In this document: in pieces, positions 6,868 to 6,968 of the stretch
Numbering within the stretch: the stretch's first letter is position 1
Layout of the letters: each line of letters begins with the position of its first letter
Assembly (NCBI GenBank): GCA_012961365.1
Contig: DTZN01000129.1
Span: 1 to 6,968, forward strand
DNA length: 6,968 nucleotides
Source: Hydrogenothermaceae bacterium
GTDB lineage: Bacteria > Aquificota > Aquificia > Aquificales > Hydrogenothermaceae
Direction of reading: 5' to 3'
The notes under the pieces: generated by a model
What the model saw: only the letters and a program-made list of their open reading frames with translations
Told to the model about the DNA's origin: nothing
Databases searched by the model: none
Program-made: the position numbers and the translations under genes

Positions 6868-6968
6868 ATGAAATATGAAATAACAAAAAAGTTTAAATTT
6901 GAAGCAGGACATAGAGTTTGGAAACAAAATTTAATGGCAGGAAAAGGTGCAAAACTTATGGGAAATGA
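6868..6968 (+). CDS. queD: QueD / 6-pyruvoyl-tetrahydropterin synthase family, N-terminal fragment
   Basis: Only 33 codons are visible before the window ends. The protein begins MKYEITKKFKFEAGHRVWKQ. The F-x-F-E-A-G-H sequence (9-15) corresponds to the FxFEAAH motif of QueD and PTPS proteins, whose His is the first zinc ligand, here His15. The family converts dihydroneopterin triphosphate to 6-carboxy-tetrahydropterin (queuosine pathway) or to 6-pyruvoyl-tetrahydropterin. E. coli QueD has its Cys about a dozen residues after this His and LHGH follows closely. Here no Cys appears in the 18 residues seen after His15, so an insertion is present or the Cys lies later. It follows the pyrK-type gene by 15 bp and is likely cotranscribed. 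The call rests on a short motif; the exact reaction is not determinable. Confidence 0.7.
   Translation, partial: MKYEITKKFKFEAGHRVWKQNLMAGKGAKLMGN

Overview
The window is A+T-rich chromosomal DNA (about 30% G+C by eye) from a Gram-negative bacterium. Coding is dense, with small overlaps and AAGG/GGAGG-type ribosome binding sites. The combination of a pseudaminic acid cluster, an LptF/LptG permease, a fused chorismate mutase-prephenate dehydratase, a PyrK-type flavoprotein and a QueD-like protein, all Lys/Ile/Phe-rich, suggests a thermophilic member of the Aquificota (Hydrogenothermaceae/Sulfurihydrogenibium-like). A Campylobacterota-like organism is the main alternative. This placement is inference from protein style; no database search was possible.

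Left part (1-3781, minus strand): four tightly packed genes read right to left, pseB > pseC > spsF/pseF-type > pseG. They encode successive or near-successive steps from UDP-GlcNAc towards CMP-pseudaminic acid, the nonulosonic sugar used to decorate flagellin or surface polysaccharide. The gene junctions are 4 bp apart, ATGA-overlapped and 13-bp-overlapped, so this is very likely one transcript. The window cuts pseG near its C-terminus. The acetyltransferase (PseH) and the synthase (PseI) are not present here and should lie further left if the pathway is complete.

Middle (3782-4902): a short divergent control region separates pseB from a plus-strand LptF/LptG-family LPS-transport permease. 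It holds a good sigma70-like promoter for the permease whose predicted start coincides with the ATG (a leaderless mRNA), a perfect 7-bp inverted repeat around that ATG, and a sigma28 (FliA)-like element pointing at pseB. The permease gene ends tail-to-tail with pheA, with a 14-bp overlap.

Right part (4889-6968): pheA (minus strand, complete CM-PDT-ACT fusion) is divergent from a plus-strand pair, a PyrK-type electron-transfer subunit with a TTG start and the beginning of a QueD/6-pyruvoyl-tetrahydropterin synthase family gene. An 80-bp region with overlapping promoter-like elements separates pheA from the pair.

No RNA genes, mobile elements or CRISPR arrays are visible, and no gene-free stretch exceeds 80 bp. 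I do not see a wholly new system. The most interesting points are the compact regulatory region at 3782-3840, the SpsF-type enzyme in the PseF position, and the altered cofactor motifs in PyrK.
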